Shown here: positions 63,406-64,000 of the stretch, piece after piece | How the letters are laid out: every line of letters starts with the position of its first letter | Numbering within the stretch: position 1 is the stretch's first letter | Assembly: GCA_040954595.2 (NCBI GenBank) | Contig: CM082579.2 | Location: forward strand, 12,710,001 to 12,774,000 | DNA: 64,000 nucleotides | Direction of reading: 5' to 3' | Source: Balanoglossus misakiensis | Taxonomy: Eukaryota; Hemichordata | The notes under the pieces: generated by a model | The model's input: the letters and a program-made list of their open reading frames with translations, nothing else | Told to the model about the DNA's origin: nothing | Database searches by the model: none | Program-made: the position numbers and the translations under genes

Positions 63406-64000
63406 TTGCACGAAGGGAGTATGGTACCAGCAATAATCAGAGATCAGGCTTCGCTGCCGTTCAAAATATCCTACTTCAGTCGTGACGTTGCAACTGGACG
63501 TTCAATATGGGAGTCGGTCCGCAGGTGGCCGTGGGGGTTATCAGGTCGCTCTACTGGCACACAGCTTCATGCAGCTGTATGGGACCAAAATAATACGCAC
63601 GATTCAGGGGTCACCTGACACCTGCGTAACTCAATTATGTGCAAGCGTAATTGTGGGGTCAATGAAATAGATGCTAGCATGGTATTTGTTGCACATTGAT
63701 CAAGTATGCATGCAGCTTTGGTTACTTGAGCGAAATGATCCGCCCTACATTAGGGAGGGTGGGTGGGTGTTTGTGCATTCAGTTTTCCCCAACTACAAAT
63801 TATCTACTACCTGGACAATGGCCTTCCATTTCCCACTCCTCCTGGCGTGGCCAAGGTAGTAAACTGTTTAGCATATGCGTCTAGGGGTATATCCTGTCCT
63901 TATGAATATTCATTACTAATGCGGAATAATCTCGCTGTGTGCTATTAGGCTTTTAATAATGTGGTCGTTGAACTGATGACAAGGCTGACAATTTCATGTA
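63406..64000. other. No gene recognised
   Basis: Several short overlapping open frames on the plus strand have no recognised domain or splice signals. The window ends here. Confidence 0.4.

Noticed and set aside
1-64000. CRISPR array or bacterial defence island
   Set aside because: The regular repeats seen are LTR minisatellites and poly-G units without unique spacers of constant size, and all gene content is that of an animal genome.

Overview
The window looks like repeat-rich genomic DNA from an animal, most likely an aquatic invertebrate. Evidence: exon-sized open blocks with GT/AG splice sites, long intron-like A+T-rich stretches, AATAAA signals, an L2-like LINE, Ty3/gypsy LTR elements, a DIRS-like remnant, an ISL2EU/Harbinger-like transposase, an NRF1-like DNA-binding domain, and multicopy transposase-like genes of the kind common in corals, molluscs, lancelets and hemichordates. 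The phylum cannot be fixed from this sequence alone. I saw no prokaryotic operon, CRISPR array, rRNA or tRNA gene.

Layout. 0.6-1.05 kb (-): DIRS-like reverse-transcriptase remnant. 2.7-11.2 kb (-): one very large decayed gene. Read from its N-terminus it has a ubiquitin-like domain, Cys/His zinc-binding clusters, a long central region, a FEN/XPG-type (PIN-like) nuclease and a CXC (tesmin/TSO1-type) cysteine cluster. It is broken by one frameshift, three different in-frame stops and an L2-like LINE that landed between the two halves of the nuclease. 12.6-13.75 kb (-): broken NRF1-like DNA-binding domain. 14.5-16.4 kb: non-autonomous DNA transposon with inverted ends. 17.3-19.4 kb: LINE scrap, 238-bp tandem repeat, dispersed repeat.

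20.5-41.3 kb (+): two almost identical copies, in tandem, of a Ty3/gypsy-type LTR retrotransposon (called Element E here). Each encodes a Gag with an N-terminal helix-hairpin-helix, a Pol (PR-RT-RNase H-IN) ending in a PHD finger, and a third ORF in the env position. That ORF ends in a complete-looking TatD-type metal-dependent DNase domain and is preceded by a splice acceptor. Copy 1 has intact ORFs but lacks its 5' LTR. Copy 2 has both LTRs but a 1-bp frameshift in pol. A middle LTR is shared. This is the strongest candidate for an undescribed system.

41.85-51.12 kb (+): a second, unrelated gypsy element (Element F) with 1.5-kb LTRs full of minisatellite, an exact-looking tRNA-Lys1,2 primer-binding site, a 4-bp target duplication and several breaks in its coding frames. 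A fragment of the Element F LTR plus its left flank is duplicated upstream of Element E copy 1, so the 20.5-kb double element is bracketed by a duplication. Unequal exchange or a merged-haplotype assembly could both produce this.

51-64 kb: exons of a multicopy transposase-like gene family on both strands, split by the LTR elements, two hairpin-forming inverted repeats, a decayed ISL2EU/Harbinger-like transposase, a poly-G tandem repeat, and a second small CXC fragment related to the gene at 2.7 kb. The remaining stretches show no supportable gene.
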